Below, one piece after another: positions 17,417 to 26,335 of a stretch of DNA of 64,000 bases; position 1 is the first letter of the stretch, and every line of letters begins with the position of its first letter. A program made the position numbers and the translations under genes. The DNA is from Paenibacillus sp. J23TS9 (lineage in GTDB: Bacteria; Bacillota; Bacilli; Paenibacillales; Paenibacillaceae): NCBI RefSeq assembly GCF_018403225.1, contig NZ_BOSG01000001.1:682001-746000 (forward strand), in the 5' to 3' direction. Under the pieces are notes generated by a model that searched no databases, had not been told where the DNA came from, and was given only the letters and a program-made list of their open reading frames with translations.

Positions 17417-17793
17417 TGAACCGTTTCCGCATGCTTTTTGACAAGAAAAAGCCGGCCCAAGAAACTATTAAAGTTGAAGCGACTGTGACACATGAAGCCA
17501 CGATGAAGCTTAAGGGCAATACGATTGAGAAAATGGTAGTACCTGAACCGGGTAAGACCATTCTTCAGCACGCCAAGGATCATGAGATTGATTGGCAGCA
17601 TATGTGCAAACGCGGCACTTGTGCCCGCTGTAGATGTCAGGTGCTTGAAGGTGCTGAGTTTCTGGAGGAGCCGACGGAAGCTGAGCATAAACGCCTCGAT
17701 CCGGAAGAATTTGACGAAGGCTTCCGTCTGGGCTGCCAAGCGGTTGTGAAGACATCAGGGATTATTTCAGCGCGTAATAAAACCTATTTCTAA
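17416..17793 (+). CDS. [2Fe-2S] ferredoxin with N-terminal extension
   Basis: 125 residues. The ferredoxin domain occupies about residues 25-125, with cluster ligands Cys64-x4-Cys69-x2-Cys72 and the fourth ligand Cys107 (LGCQA); an extra Cys74 is present. This spacing is that of plant-type 2Fe-2S ferredoxins that carry electrons between reductases and oxygenases or biosynthetic enzymes. The first 20 residues are basic and without known function. The start ATG overlaps the stop of the upstream membrane gene. No reductase or partner enzyme is encoded nearby, so the electron acceptor is unknown. A second ferredoxin lies one gene downstream. Confidence 0.9.
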   Translation: MNRFRMLFDKKKPAQETIKVEATVTHEATMKLKGNTIEKMVVPEPGKTILQHAKDHEIDWQHMCKRGTCARCRCQVLEGAEFLEEPTEAEHKRLDPEEFDEGFRLGCQAVVKTSGIISARNKTYF

Positions 17794-17821
17794 ACGGATG
17801 GGAAGAACAGGAGAGTGGGTC

Positions 17822-18466
17822 ATGCAGATCACATCCGAATTACAGCATGCGCTGCAGCAGGTGTCCGAGACGCTGAACCAAGCCGGAACATGCTGGCTGA
17901 TCGGCGGTAGCTGCGGACTTCTGCTCCAGAACGTGCATCTGGACGCGATGCCAAGAGACATCGATGTTTATACGGACCAAGTCCATATGGCAGATCTTCA
18001 TCATCTGCTGCAAGACCGCTCTGTTGACGAGCCTGCTTTAAGTGAAACGATAAGATACCATTCCATCCTAAGCCATTATGAGCTTGAAGATTACACGATG
18101 GAATTGGTGGGCGGCTTTCGGGTACGTGATCAAGGGAGTCTTTATGAAGTGCATGTAGACAAGCTGTTGTTACCACAAGCCACAGTGGTTGAGTTGGAAG
18201 GAATATTTGTACCATTAATGCCGCTTAGTCATGAACTGATATTTAATATGCTCAGAGACCGGTCCGACCGGTATGAAGCAATTGCTAAGGTAATGAGGAC
18301 AGATCTTCAGGCCCATTTACCGCTTTTAAGACAAATACTAGACAGCAGCAGCTTTACCGAAATGCATATCCGGCGGGTAGAAGGTCTATTAGGCTTGAAC
18401 CGAATCGGGAATGATAGTGCAAATCCTCTTCAAGCTCCGTTGCGAGAGGAGCCATACACGAAATGA
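17822..18466 (+). CDS. Nucleotidyltransferase-fold protein of unknown substrate
   Basis: 214 residues from ATG 17822 behind AGGAGAG. The N-terminal third has the nucleotidyltransferase signature: GGS (28-30) then DxD (Asp46, Asp48 in RDIDVYTD). This is the metal and nucleotide site of the pol-beta/MNT superfamily. The rest is helical, with a cluster of acidic and His residues, and resembles the single-domain MNT/AbiEii-type enzymes rather than poly(A) polymerases. It is flanked by two ferredoxin genes and overlaps the second one. It could modify tRNA, protein or a small molecule; nothing visible decides this. Confidence 0.75.
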   Translation: MQITSELQHALQQVSETLNQAGTCWLIGGSCGLLLQNVHLDAMPRDIDVYTDQVHMADLHHLLQDRSVDEPALSETIRYHSILSHYELEDYTMELVGGFRVRDQGSLYEVHVDKLLLPQATVVELEGIFVPLMPLSHELIFNMLRDRSDRYEAIAKVMRTDLQAHLPLLRQILDSSSFTEMHIRRVEGLLGLNRIGNDSANPLQAPLREEPYTK

Positions 18467-18819
18467 AACATGAAATCACGTTCAGGCCTTCCGGCAAAAA
18501 AGCTGTGGTAAGCCATGGTACATCTGTTCTGGCTGCCGCACACCGGGCTGGAGTACATATCCCCACACGCTGCGGCGGGAAGATGGGATGTCTGATGTGC
18601 AAGATAAATGTGGATGAAGAAGCTCGCGGTATGTTATCGCGTCCGGCCGAATCTGAAAAACGCAAGCTTGGATCGCTTGTGCATCAAGGCGTCAGACTGG
18701 CCTGTCAGTCCAAAATCGAAGGACCCGTAACCGTAGACATACCGGAAGATAAATTAAAGGCAGCAATCCGTAAACAATTGGAAGCGGCCCGGCAAGAAGA
18801 TCAGGATCGGCTGTGGTAA
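18463..18819 (+). CDS. [2Fe-2S] ferredoxin
   Basis: 118 residues. Cluster ligands are Cys37-x5-Cys43-x2-Cys46 and Cys81, close to the adrenodoxin-type spacing and different from the x4 spacing of the upstream ferredoxin. The N-terminal strand pair (ITFRPSGKKAVVSHGTSVL) and the RPAESEKRKLG helix fit the fold. The C-terminal 20 residues form a charged helix. The ATG overlaps the preceding nucleotidyltransferase stop by four bases, so the two are coupled. Electron partners are not encoded nearby. Confidence 0.88.
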   Translation: MKHEITFRPSGKKAVVSHGTSVLAAAHRAGVHIPTRCGGKMGCLMCKINVDEEARGMLSRPAESEKRKLGSLVHQGVRLACQSKIEGPVTVDIPEDKLKAAIRKQLEAARQEDQDRLW

Positions 18820-18865
18820 GACAGTCTCATTAACATAATATCAATGGATATAAAGGATGATCATT

Positions 18866-19624
18866 GTGACTCAAGCTTCATTTTCTAGACGCTCCGGAGG
18901 CTTCCGGAAAGCTGCAGCGACTGTTATGGTAATTCTGCTCGCAGTGAGTTTGACCGGTTGCTTGTACCCGGATGATAAGAAGAACGAAAACAGGGTCTCA
19001 TACCGTGAAAGCGTGAAACGGATTCAGTCGGCTATTGATGATTTTCAGAAGGATCAGGGCCTGCTGCCGATTCTGAATGCGGATGAAGATACCCCGAAAT
19101 ATGAAAAGTTTCGTGTTGATTTGGATCAGCTTCAAAAGCGGGGATTCATTGATGAAATACCAACCACAGCCTTTGAAAAAGGCGGTAGCGGCTATTTCAT
19201 CATTCAGAATGAGGAAACAGACCCGACGATTAAGGTCATGGATCTGATAACGGTACAGAAAGTTAACGATGTACAACGGGCTGTAAACCGCTATAAGATT
19301 GCTCATGACGGTAAGCTCCCTGCCGGGGATGAAGTGTATGCAGGTATTCATATGGTAGATCCGGCACTCGCGGATACTAAAAATATCGTTCTCAAAAGTG
19401 TCTACTCAGGTCAAGACATGAATTTTATCATGGATCAGACGGGTGTGGTCTATGTTGACTATGCGTTTGATATTATGCAGTTGATTGACAAGGAAGGGCT
19501 GAAGCCTTCCAAAGAGGAAGATTTGCGGGAAGAACTCGTGAAGTCCTCGGACTATGTCCCCGTCAAGTCTCTGCCTTATAAATGGTCCGGTGATTCTCCG
19601 GTCGCGATTCAACCACAGTCATAA
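18866..19624 (+). CDS. yphF: Lipoprotein YphF-like
   Basis: 252 residues. A basic start and hydrophobic core end in LTGC, a lipobox, followed by LYPDD as in B. subtilis YphF. The mature part has two repeats of a helix with a DG(K/L)LP pattern (about 45-110 and 130-200). GTG at 18866 is preferred because AAAGGAT is seven bases upstream; an ATG at 18857 overlaps that site. The gene sits directly before spoIVA, as in B. subtilis, and has its own terminator. It is probably an exported lipoprotein of unknown role. Confidence 0.82.
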   Translation: MTQASFSRRSGGFRKAAATVMVILLAVSLTGCLYPDDKKNENRVSYRESVKRIQSAIDDFQKDQGLLPILNADEDTPKYEKFRVDLDQLQKRGFIDEIPTTAFEKGGSGYFIIQNEETDPTIKVMDLITVQKVNDVQRAVNRYKIAHDGKLPAGDEVYAGIHMVDPALADTKNIVLKSVYSGQDMNFIMDQTGVVYVDYAFDIMQLIDKEGLKPSKEEDLREELVKSSDYVPVKSLPYKWSGDSPVAIQPQS

Positions 19625-19651
19625 TATCCTGAAGGTCAATGATTTAACTTC

Positions 19652-19704
19652 AAAGCCGTTCTCTATCGTGCTTCTGCACTTTGGAGAATGGCTTTCTTTT
19701 TTTT
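19652..19704 (+). terminator. Rho-independent terminator after yphF
   Basis: AAAGCCGTTCTC pairs with GAGAATGGCTTT, followed by CTTTTTTTT. Confidence 0.88.
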
Positions 19705-19867
19705 CTCCATCCAATTGATATACATAGATGAACATCTTCTCGCATATATCTGAGATGGATGACGAGGCCGGGCAAAGTTTGGGTATATAGAATGAGCTAA
19801 TGTTGAGGGGAATGGGCAGAAGCAACCTTAACTCAATCTATAAGTTATGAGATTTTGCAAAATACCC

Positions 19868-19897
19868 GTCATATTGTTTTTGATAGGTACATAATAT
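19868..19897 (+). promoter_or_regulatory. Sigma-E type promoter for spoIVA
   Basis: GTCATATT (19868-19875), a 14-base spacer and CATAATAT (19890-19897) fit the mother-cell sigma-E consensus (GTCATATT, then CATACAnT). spoIVA starts 190 bases downstream, which leaves an untranslated leader of about 180 bases. The remaining intergenic DNA shows no other gene. Confidence 0.7.
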
Positions 19898-20087
19898 GAT
19901 ACTAGTCCAAATGCCTAAAGCGAGTATCGCCGCTTTGCCGTTTCCGATCCAATTCTGACCCCGGCGGCGGACTACTGACGACATTGTATGGCTCCAATCC
20001 GTTGCAATGGCTCGAGGCTCCAGATGGAACACGAAGCGGATGCTCTTAAGCATTTTTCCTTCGGAGTAAATGAGGAGGGGATCTCTT

Positions 20088-21566
20088 TTGGAAAAAGTGG
20101 ACATTTTTAAAGACATTGCCGAACGCACCGGCGGGGATATTTACCTGGGTGTCGTCGGCGCGGTCCGAACAGGCAAGTCAACTTTCATCAAACGGTTCAT
20201 GGAAACCATCGTGCTTCCGAACATCGCAAGCGAAGCCGACCGTGCCAGAGCCGTAGATGAACTGCCGCAGAGCGCAGCAGGCAAAACCATTATGACAACC
20301 GAGCCGAAGTTTGTGCCAAACAACGCAGTGCAAATTAAGGTGGCTGAAGGTCTGGACGTCAACGTCCGCCTGGTGGACTGTGTGGGCTATGCGGTTGAAG
20401 GTGCGAAGGGATATGAGGACGAAAACGGTCCGCGTATGATTTCCACTCCCTGGTTTGAGGAACCGATTCCATTCCAGGAAGCAGCTGAAATCGGAACACG
20501 CAAAGTAATTCAGGAGCATTCCACGCTTGGCGTGGTTGTTACAACAGACGGCTCTATTGCCGAAATTCCCCGCGGTTCTTACGTGGAGGCAGAAGAGCGT
20601 GTCATTGCTGAACTCAAGGAAGTGGGTAAGCCATTCGTTCTTGTAATCAACTCTACCCGTCCGCGCAGTGAAGAAACACTCCAGCTTCGGAATGAACTTG
20701 CTGAAAAGTATGACATTCCGGTCATGTCTCTCAGCGCTGCTACGATGACTGAGGATGACGTCACAGGGGTTCTTCGTGAAGTTCTCTATGAATTCCCTGT
20801 GCACGAAGTGAACGTGAATCTGCCGAGCTGGGTGATGGTGCTGAACGAGAAGCACTGGCTCCGCAGCAACTATGAAAATTCCGTCCGCGATACGGTGAAG
20901 GATATCCGTCGTCTGCGTGATGTGGACCGTGTAGTATCGCAGTTCATGGATTATGAGTTCATTAACCGTGCTGCTCTCAGCGGCATGAACATGGGTCAGG
21001 GTGTAGCGGAGATCGACTTGTTCGCTCCGGATGAATTATATGACCAGATCCTCATGGAAGTGGTCGGTGTTGAAATCCGCGGCAAGGATCATCTGCTGCA
21101 GCTGATGCAGGAATTCTCTCATGCCAAACGGGAGTATGACCGCTTCGCTGAGGCACTGGAGATGGTCAAGACGACGGGTTACGGCATTGCTGCACCATCT
21201 CTTGCGGAAATGTCATTGGATGAGCCTGAGCTCATTCGTCAGGGAACAAGATTTGGCGTGAGACTGAAGGCTACTGCACCTTCGATCCACATGATCCGGG
21301 TGGATGTTGAATCCGAATTCTCCCCGATCATCGGCACCGAGAAGCAAAGTGAGGAGCTTGTGCGCTACCTCATCCAGGATTTCGAAAACGATCCGATCAA
21401 AATTTGGGATTCAGACATCTTCGGCCGGTCTCTGCACTCCATCGTCCGCGAAGGTATTCAAGGCAAGATTGCCATGATGCCGGATAATGCAAGATACAAA
21501 CTTCAGGAGACACTTGGCAGGATCATCAACGAAGGCTCTGGCGGTCTCATTGCCATCATCTTATAA
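20088..21566 (+). CDS. spoIVA: Stage IV sporulation protein A (coat morphogenetic ATPase)
   Basis: 492 residues, the same length as the B. subtilis protein. SpoIVA polymerises on the forespore surface using ATP and forms the basement layer of the spore coat; it is also needed for cortex formation. The P-loop GAVRTGKS is at residues 24-31, and DCVGYAVEGA is the Walker B region. The C-terminus ends in GGLIAIIL, typical of the family and needed for membrane targeting through SpoVM. It starts at TTG 20088, eight bases after GAGGAGGGG. The sigma-E promoter upstream fits mother-cell expression. Confidence 0.98.
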   Translation: MEKVDIFKDIAERTGGDIYLGVVGAVRTGKSTFIKRFMETIVLPNIASEADRARAVDELPQSAAGKTIMTTEPKFVPNNAVQIKVAEGLDVNVRLVDCVGYAVEGAKGYEDENGPRMISTPWFEEPIPFQEAAEIGTRKVIQEHSTLGVVVTTDGSIAEIPRGSYVEAEERVIAELKEVGKPFVLVINSTRPRSEETLQLRNELAEKYDIPVMSLSAATMTEDDVTGVLREVLYEFPVHEVNVNLPSWVMVLNEKHWLRSNYENSVRDTVKDIRRLRDVDRVVSQFMDYEFINRAALSGMNMGQGVAEIDLFAPDELYDQILMEVVGVEIRGKDHLLQLMQEFSHAKREYDRFAEALEMVKTTGYGIAAPSLAEMSLDEPELIRQGTRFGVRLKATAPSIHMIRVDVESEFSPIIGTEKQSEELVRYLIQDFENDPIKIWDSDIFGRSLHSIVREGIQGKIAMMPDNARYKLQETLGRIINEGSGGLIAIIL

Positions 21567-21578
21567 AAATGCAAAAAG

Positions 21579-21614
21579 AAAGCCGCAGGCGGAATACTCC
21601 TCCTGCGGCTTTTT
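21579..21614 (+). terminator. Rho-independent terminator after spoIVA
   Basis: AAAGCCGCAGG pairs with CCTGCGGCTTT, followed by further T. Confidence 0.9.
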
Positions 21615-21615
21615 G

Positions 21616-22076
21616 CTGTTTACATTTACAAAGTTAATAACATGATGCTTTTAAAATAGCCTGAATCTCAGGAGTTATATATACCATGCTGTTGTCAATT
21701 TAGCGTTACAAAATTAATATTTATTCATTTGTTTGTAAATTAATTCTCATTAAATTCCTAGCAGTAATTGCGGCCGTAGAATGGTGAAATGCAGGGAATG
21801 GGAGTGTTATCTTGCGGAGAAATTGTATGCTTGATTTTCTGGAGAGAAGCGTATATAGACATGCATTTATCGTCACTTTTTATGTTTTAAACCGTTCTCA
21901 AGTTTAAAACTCTTGAAATTCTAGTTGCACTGTATTACTATAAGTTTGTCCGCGCCTGCGGCTGTACTAGCTTTATGGCGATTCTATCTGTAAAATAAAC
22001 AGATGAACGTATATTTTACGGCAAAACGGAAAGAGTGAGTAACAACCGATTCAATCATTGGGGAGGTGAAATAGAA
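21616..22076. other. Intergenic region between spoIVA and the HU gene
   Basis: About 460 AT-rich bases. I see no supported gene or RNA here. It should hold the promoter(s) of the HU gene, but no clean -35/-10 pair with proper spacing stood out. Confidence 0.6.
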
Positions 22077-22349
22077 ATGAATAAATCCGAACTGATTTCC
22101 CAAGTATCTGAAACGGCAGAATTGTCCAAGAAGGATGCGACTAAAGCGGTTGACGCTGTGTTCGAATCCATTGCACAAGCTCTGCAAAGCGGAGACAAAG
22201 TCCAACTCGTTGGATTTGGCAACTTTGAAGTTCGCGAACGTTCTGCACGCAAAGGACGCAACCCGCAAACAGGTGAAGAAATCGAAATCCCTTCGAGCAA
22301 AATTCCTGCTTTCAAACCAGGCAAAGCGCTCAAAGACGGAATCAAATAA
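22077..22349 (+). CDS. hbs: DNA-binding protein HU
   Basis: 90 residues, nucleoid-associated histone-like protein that bends DNA as a dimer. The signature [19 protein letters not shown] (about 46-64) forms the DNA-binding arm, and the N-terminus [10 protein letters not shown] is typical. The ATG at 22077 follows GGGAGGTGAA. The order spoIVA-hbs-mtrB is as in B. subtilis, but folE (mtrA) is not present between hbs and mtrB. Confidence 0.97.
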   Translation: MNKSELISQVSETAELSKKDATKAVDAVFESIAQALQSGDKVQLVGFGNFEVRERSARKGRNPQTGEEIEIPSSKIPAFKPGKALKDGIK

Positions 22350-22503
22350 GATTTCTACATATTCCATATGTAAGCAAGAACAAGACCGTGATAAATCTTC
22401 AAATTTTTACTGTTCAACTTTTGTCAGTAAAGAATTGAAGATACCTGCAAGTCTTTTCGGTTCAACCGAATGGATCTGCAGGCTGTTCACGGCCTTTTCT
22501 TTT

Positions 22504-22635
22504 CTATCGGGATGTTTCCTGATCCGTATAAGCAATGAGTACCACAGTTTCGCCTGCGGCTTCACTCATTTGCTGCTCAAACTCGCGAAGCTTGAATACT
22601 GTTTCTTCATCCAGCTGTGCTGGTTCATAGTTCAT
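22504..22635 (-). CDS. 43-residue acidic protein, minus strand
   Basis: A short minus-strand frame starting at ATG 22635, seven to eight bases after AAGGGAG, and ending at TAG 22504. The product begins MNYEPAQLDEETVFKLR and has an acidic N-terminal half, then EFEQQMSEAAGETVVLIAY and a short polar end. The codon pattern looks coding and the ribosome site is good, so I call it a gene. It is transcribed against hbs and mtrB. No family is recognised. Confidence 0.6.
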   Translation of the reverse strand: MNYEPAQLDEETVFKLREFEQQMSEAAGETVVLIAYTDQETSR

Positions 22636-22731
22636 CGCAAACACTCCCTTTTATAATAAATACCGTGTCAGTATGCCCGGCAGCGCAACAGCTTATGACC
22701 ATTAAAATGATATAGGAGAGGAGGATGAAGA

Positions 22732-22956
22732 ATGGAAAATACCAATAATACGGATTACATTGTCGTCAAGGCCAAGGAAAACGGTGTGCAAGTGATCGGA
22801 CTGACCCGGGGTACGGATACCAAGTTTCATCACACGGAAAAGCTCGACAAGGGTGAAGTCCTGATTGCTCAGTTTACAGATCATACTTCTGCAATGAAAA
22901 TTCGTGGCAAGGCAGAAGTTCAGACGAAGCATGGCGTTATCGAGAGCGAAAGCTAG
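22732..22956 (+). CDS. mtrB: Trp RNA-binding attenuation protein (TRAP)
   Basis: 74 residues. TRAP forms an 11-subunit ring that, when loaded with tryptophan, wraps RNA carrying spaced GAG/UAG triplets and so terminates trp operon transcription. The sequence ([52 protein letters not shown]) carries the conserved Lys37-, Lys56- and Arg58-type RNA contacts in KLDKG and MKIRGKAE. The matching RNA target lies in front of trpE at 32.7 kb. The gene is followed by a terminator and stands alone, whereas in B. subtilis mtrB follows mtrA (folE). Confidence 0.97.
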   Translation: MENTNNTDYIVVKAKENGVQVIGLTRGTDTKFHHTEKLDKGEVLIAQFTDHTSAMKIRGKAEVQTKHGVIESES

Positions 22957-22959
22957 ATT

Positions 22960-22982
22960 GCAGGCATAGCCTGCTTTTTTTC
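22960..22982 (+). terminator. Rho-independent terminator after mtrB
   Basis: GCAGGC and GCCTGC form a perfect 6-bp stem with an ATA loop, then eight T. Confidence 0.88.
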
Positions 22983-23056
22983 GTTGTAAATCGAGGTATG
23001 GACTTCTGCGATGAAGATTAAACTAAAGGATACAACAAGCGAGGGAGGCCTTTTCC

Positions 23057-23608
23057 ATGAACCGCTTTATCCTAACTAGTGCTGCACTCTTCATCACTCT
23101 GGGAACAGTACTTCTGCTCTTACCATTCAGCAATCTTCATACCTCGGTGTCGCGTTCACCAGAAACATTACCTGTTCTACTGCATCAACCCGGCTGGGAA
23201 CTTAGCAATGACAATATCGTCGATGCATTGCATTCACTTCCTCTGACTATGCCAATCCGCAGAGTGGAATGGAATGAACCAGCCATGTCTATTGATCTCA
23301 TCGTATCGGCTCCGGATACCAAGCTTTCGGAGATGTATGAAAATATTGCTGATCTCCTTTCTTTTAGCTTTTCAAGTACTATTAATGTGAATCAGGTCAA
23401 GCTCAGGCTTGTGGCTGAGGACAAGTGGCTTGGAACAAAACATCTTTTGCTCGCAGCGGATGTCAGAAGGGAAGATTGGGACAGCGGACTAAATGGGGAG
23501 CTTAAACGTACGGGGGAAGCGCCATTGTCTGATCTGATTAAACAGCGTTTCCATGTCATCGAAACAATATTGTGGAAAAACCAGTTCGGATTGCTCCAAA
23601 ACGGGTAA
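23057..23608 (+). CDS. Exported or membrane-anchored hypothetical protein
   Basis: 183 residues. A single hydrophobic N-terminal segment (about 5-24, with LGTVLLLLPF) acts as signal anchor; the remainder is soluble and mixed alpha/beta. It contains a run of LSFSFSSTINVNQVKLRLVA that looks like a beta strand pair, but no known motif. The ATG follows GAGGGAGG. It lies between mtrB and hepS and seems monocistronic. Position and topology alone do not give a function. Confidence 0.7.
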   Translation: MNRFILTSAALFITLGTVLLLLPFSNLHTSVSRSPETLPVLLHQPGWELSNDNIVDALHSLPLTMPIRRVEWNEPAMSIDLIVSAPDTKLSEMYENIADLLSFSFSSTINVNQVKLRLVAEDKWLGTKHLLLAADVRREDWDSGLNGELKRTGEAPLSDLIKQRFHVIETILWKNQFGLLQNG

Positions 23609-23846
23609 GAAAAACATGATTGATGTTATTTCTCATAAGACAGATCCCATTTTAATGGAAGTTTATCTTACGATTATAGAATCGTTTTCACTTTGCTGAA
23701 AACTTATCCGTTTATAATCTAAAAAAGAAGAAGTGCCACCGTGCGTGGCGAAAAAACATGTGATATAATAGGAAAGATTGTGAACAAAAGTTCTTGTTCG
23801 TGAAAAAGAAAGTGATTCAAGAAAGAAATAGGCTCGGAGGCTGACG

Positions 23847-24713
23847 ATGAAACCGTACCGCGTACCCCAACTAGCAAAGAAATATGTCGAATACGACATG
23901 ATACAAAAACATACGGAGCTGCCGCCTTTTCCTGACGCCCGTGTTCAGCTGTTATATATTTTTCTGAACCAGGGAACAAGCAAGACATCCGTTCATAGCG
24001 AATTGTTCTCGCTGGTTACCTCCCTGGTGCAAATGGGTATAGATACGCATGAAACGATTGATACGCAGGAGGGCAAGCCGGGAGAAGGATTTATGCGTTC
24101 CCGCCAGCTGAAGGTTCTCGCAGGAGATTATTTCAGCAGCCGGTTTTATCAGATCCTGTCTCAAAAAGGGCAAATCGAGACTGTGTCACGTCTCAGTCAG
24201 GCGATTTGCGACGTGAACGTGTTAAAAATGAATTTGTATGGGAAAATGAAGAGCCTGTTCATGTCAGCGGAAGAATATTTGCGGCAAACGGTGCAGCTGA
24301 ATATGCAGCTGTTTCTTTCTTTTACTCCCCTGCTCGAAGAATCCTTGCATGATTTGTGGAATACGCTCCTGCGCAATGTCAGCGAGTGTGAGACCGTAGC
24401 AAGAGAAATGCAGCGGAGCAGTAATGAGCCGTTTATGTACAGTTATTCGTATTGGCATATCCTGGATGTTGCCAGTGAAGAAGACAAACAGGCACTCAGA
24501 GAACGTAAAATCGACAACAAGGATTGGAAAAAGCTGATGCTGAAATATAAAGCAGGAGAGCATATGGCTGAAAAGCTTCGCCAAGCGGTAAACGGTGTTC
24601 AGTCCATACTGAAAAGCGTCAAGGCTGATAGCCGCTTCCGTGAAATCGGACAAGTTTTGGAGCCTTTCCAGCGGCAGCTTCATGCTTCCGGATCTGCTGT
24701 CGGAGAAGGGTAG
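23847..24713 (+). CDS. hepS: Heptaprenyl diphosphate synthase component I
   Basis: 288 residues. The non-catalytic subunit of the two-component enzyme that makes the C35 side chain of menaquinone-7. It lacks the DDxxD motifs, as expected for HepS, and has the family pattern FPDARVQLLYIFL, then VLAGDYFSSRFYQIL near residues 90-110 and a long helical C-terminal half. ATG 23847 follows CGGAGG. Partner hepT is encoded 2.4 kb downstream in the same cluster. Confidence 0.93.
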   Translation: MKPYRVPQLAKKYVEYDMIQKHTELPPFPDARVQLLYIFLNQGTSKTSVHSELFSLVTSLVQMGIDTHETIDTQEGKPGEGFMRSRQLKVLAGDYFSSRFYQILSQKGQIETVSRLSQAICDVNVLKMNLYGKMKSLFMSAEEYLRQTVQLNMQLFLSFTPLLEESLHDLWNTLLRNVSECETVAREMQRSSNEPFMYSYSYWHILDVASEEDKQALRERKIDNKDWKKLMLKYKAGEHMAEKLRQAVNGVQSILKSVKADSRFREIGQVLEPFQRQLHASGSAVGEG

Positions 24714-24723
24714 GGTTGCTTCA

Positions 24724-25470
24724 ATGAATATCAATACTTCTGAGCCCAAAGCACATACGGAGGAACAATATGATCATGTCCAGTCCGTATTCGAAAGCAT
24801 AGCTCCCAAGTACGACATTATGAATGACATTTTGAGCTTCCGCAGACACAAGGCTTGGCGTAAATTTGCCATGAAGAAGATGGCGATGAAACCGGGTGAT
24901 ACGGCGGTGGATCTGTGCTGTGGAACCTGCGACTGGACACTGAGCATGGCTGAAGCAAGCGGAAACGGTAAAATGGTGGGACTGGATTTCAGTCCGAACA
25001 TGCTTAAGGTTGGGGAGAGCAAGGTACGCGCCAAGCACTTGGAAGACCAAATTACACTGGTTCAGGGGAATGCAATGGAGCTGCCGTTCGAAGATAACCG
25101 CTTTGACTATGCCACCATTGGATTTGGGCTGCGGAATGTGCCTGATTTGGAAAAGGTGCTTCAGGAAATGAGAAGAGTCGTTAAACCGGGCGGCATGGTA
25201 GTTTGTCTGGAATTGTCCAAACCTACCTGGCAGCCGTTTAAAGGCATTTATTATTTTTATTTTCAAAAAATACTGCCTAATATGGGCAAGCTCTTTGCCA
25301 AAAGATATGAGCAGTACAAGTGGTTGCCGGATTCATTAGCCCTTTTTCCAGGAAGGGAGGAGCTGGCAACGATATTCCGGAACGTCGGTTTACAGCATGT
25401 CGAGGCCTTTCCCCTGACTGGTGGCATCGCGGCATTACATATTGGGATTAAGGAGAATCGGCATGTTTAA
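24724..25470 (+). CDS. menG: Demethylmenaquinone methyltransferase
   Basis: 248 residues, UbiE/MenG family. Uses S-adenosylmethionine to methylate demethylmenaquinone in the last step of menaquinone synthesis. The family signature YDxMNDxxS (YDIMNDILS, near 36-44), the SAM-binding VDLCCGTCDW and the second family motif with GLRNVPD are clear. It begins 10 bases after hepS; its last bases overlap ubiA. Whether the quinone nucleus comes from the classical or the futalosine route is a separate question (see findings). Confidence 0.95.
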   Translation: MNINTSEPKAHTEEQYDHVQSVFESIAPKYDIMNDILSFRRHKAWRKFAMKKMAMKPGDTAVDLCCGTCDWTLSMAEASGNGKMVGLDFSPNMLKVGESKVRAKHLEDQITLVQGNAMELPFEDNRFDYATIGFGLRNVPDLEKVLQEMRRVVKPGGMVVCLELSKPTWQPFKGIYYFYFQKILPNMGKLFAKRYEQYKWLPDSLALFPGREELATIFRNVGLQHVEAFPLTGGIAALHIGIKENRHV

Positions 25471-26335
25471 GAAAATCGGTGTTTTTTTGGAAATGATTAA
25501 GATTGAGCATACATTGTTTGCCCTTCCTTTTGCTTTCATGGGAGCCATTCTGGGATCGGTAGTGGTCAATAGCCACCTGCCTTCATGGGCACAGATCGGC
25601 TGGATTCTTATGGCCATGTTCGGGGCAAGAAGTGCGGCATTCGGTCTGAATCGGATGATTGACCAGGTTATCGATAAAAAGAATCCGCGTACGGCTGGCC
25701 GTGCGATTCCTGCGGGGCTTCTGAAGAATGCGGAAGTCATCGTATTTACGATCGTGTCATTTATTTTATTATTCTGGGCGGCATATGAACTCTCGTCCCT
25801 TGCGTTGAAGCTGCTTCCTATTGCAGTGTTTATGCTCGTATTTTATTCGTATACCAAACGGTTTACCTGGCTTTGCCATCTGGTGCTTGGTTTAACGCTC
25901 GGCCTTGCTCCACTGGGAGGGTGGGTTGCAGTGACTAACAGCATCGATTGGGTTGCTGTCCTGCTCTATGTAACGGTTGCTTTCTGGACTGCAGGGTTTG
26001 ATGTGATCTATGCGATTCAAGACATGGAGTTTGACAAAAACGAGGGGTTATATTCCATTCCTGCACGTTTTGGGATTCATAAATCACTTCAGATTGCAAA
26101 GTTTTTCCATGTTGTGACGGCGGTTGGCTTTGTGGTTCTGTTCTTCACGACAGATCTTAGCTGGTGGTATTTTGCCGGAATGGTGATCTCATATATTATT
26201 TTATTCTATGAACACTACATCCTGTCTCCTAAAGATATGAGCAAGCTGCAAACCTCGTTCTTTACGATGAACAGCGTACTTAGTATTGCGGTATTCGTAT
26301 TTACACTGATTGATCTGGTGGTGCAGTACCATTGA
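25463..26335 (+). CDS. ubiA: UbiA-family prenyltransferase (4-hydroxybenzoate / MqnP-like)
   Basis: 290 residues with eight or nine membrane helices. The two Mg-diphosphate motifs are NRMIDQVID (Asn63, Asp67, Asp71) and DVIYAIQDMEFD near 178-189. These attach a polyprenyl chain to an aromatic acid. ATG 25463 lies inside the end of menG after GGAGAATC. It is paired with ubiX, which is the arrangement for the futalosine pathway (MqnP with a flavin-dependent decarboxylase), and differs from the lone MenA of B. subtilis. Functional subtype is inference. Confidence 0.88.
   Translation: MFKKIGVFLEMIKIEHTLFALPFAFMGAILGSVVVNSHLPSWAQIGWILMAMFGARSAAFGLNRMIDQVIDKKNPRTAGRAIPAGLLKNAEVIVFTIVSFILLFWAAYELSSLALKLLPIAVFMLVFYSYTKRFTWLCHLVLGLTLGLAPLGGWVAVTNSIDWVAVLLYVTVAFWTAGFDVIYAIQDMEFDKNEGLYSIPARFGIHKSLQIAKFFHVVTAVGFVVLFFTTDLSWWYFAGMVISYIILFYEHYILSPKDMSKLQTSFFTMNSVLSIAVFVFTLIDLVVQYH

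Noticed and set aside
21811..21907. Short TTG frame with GGGAG in the spoIVA-hbs gap
   Set aside because: Only about 31 codons, composition like the surrounding AT-rich DNA, and no family; too weak to list.
22135..22656. 173-residue plus-strand open frame across hbs and its downstream region
   Set aside because: It reads through hbs in another frame and into intergenic DNA; no ribosome site and no protein pattern.
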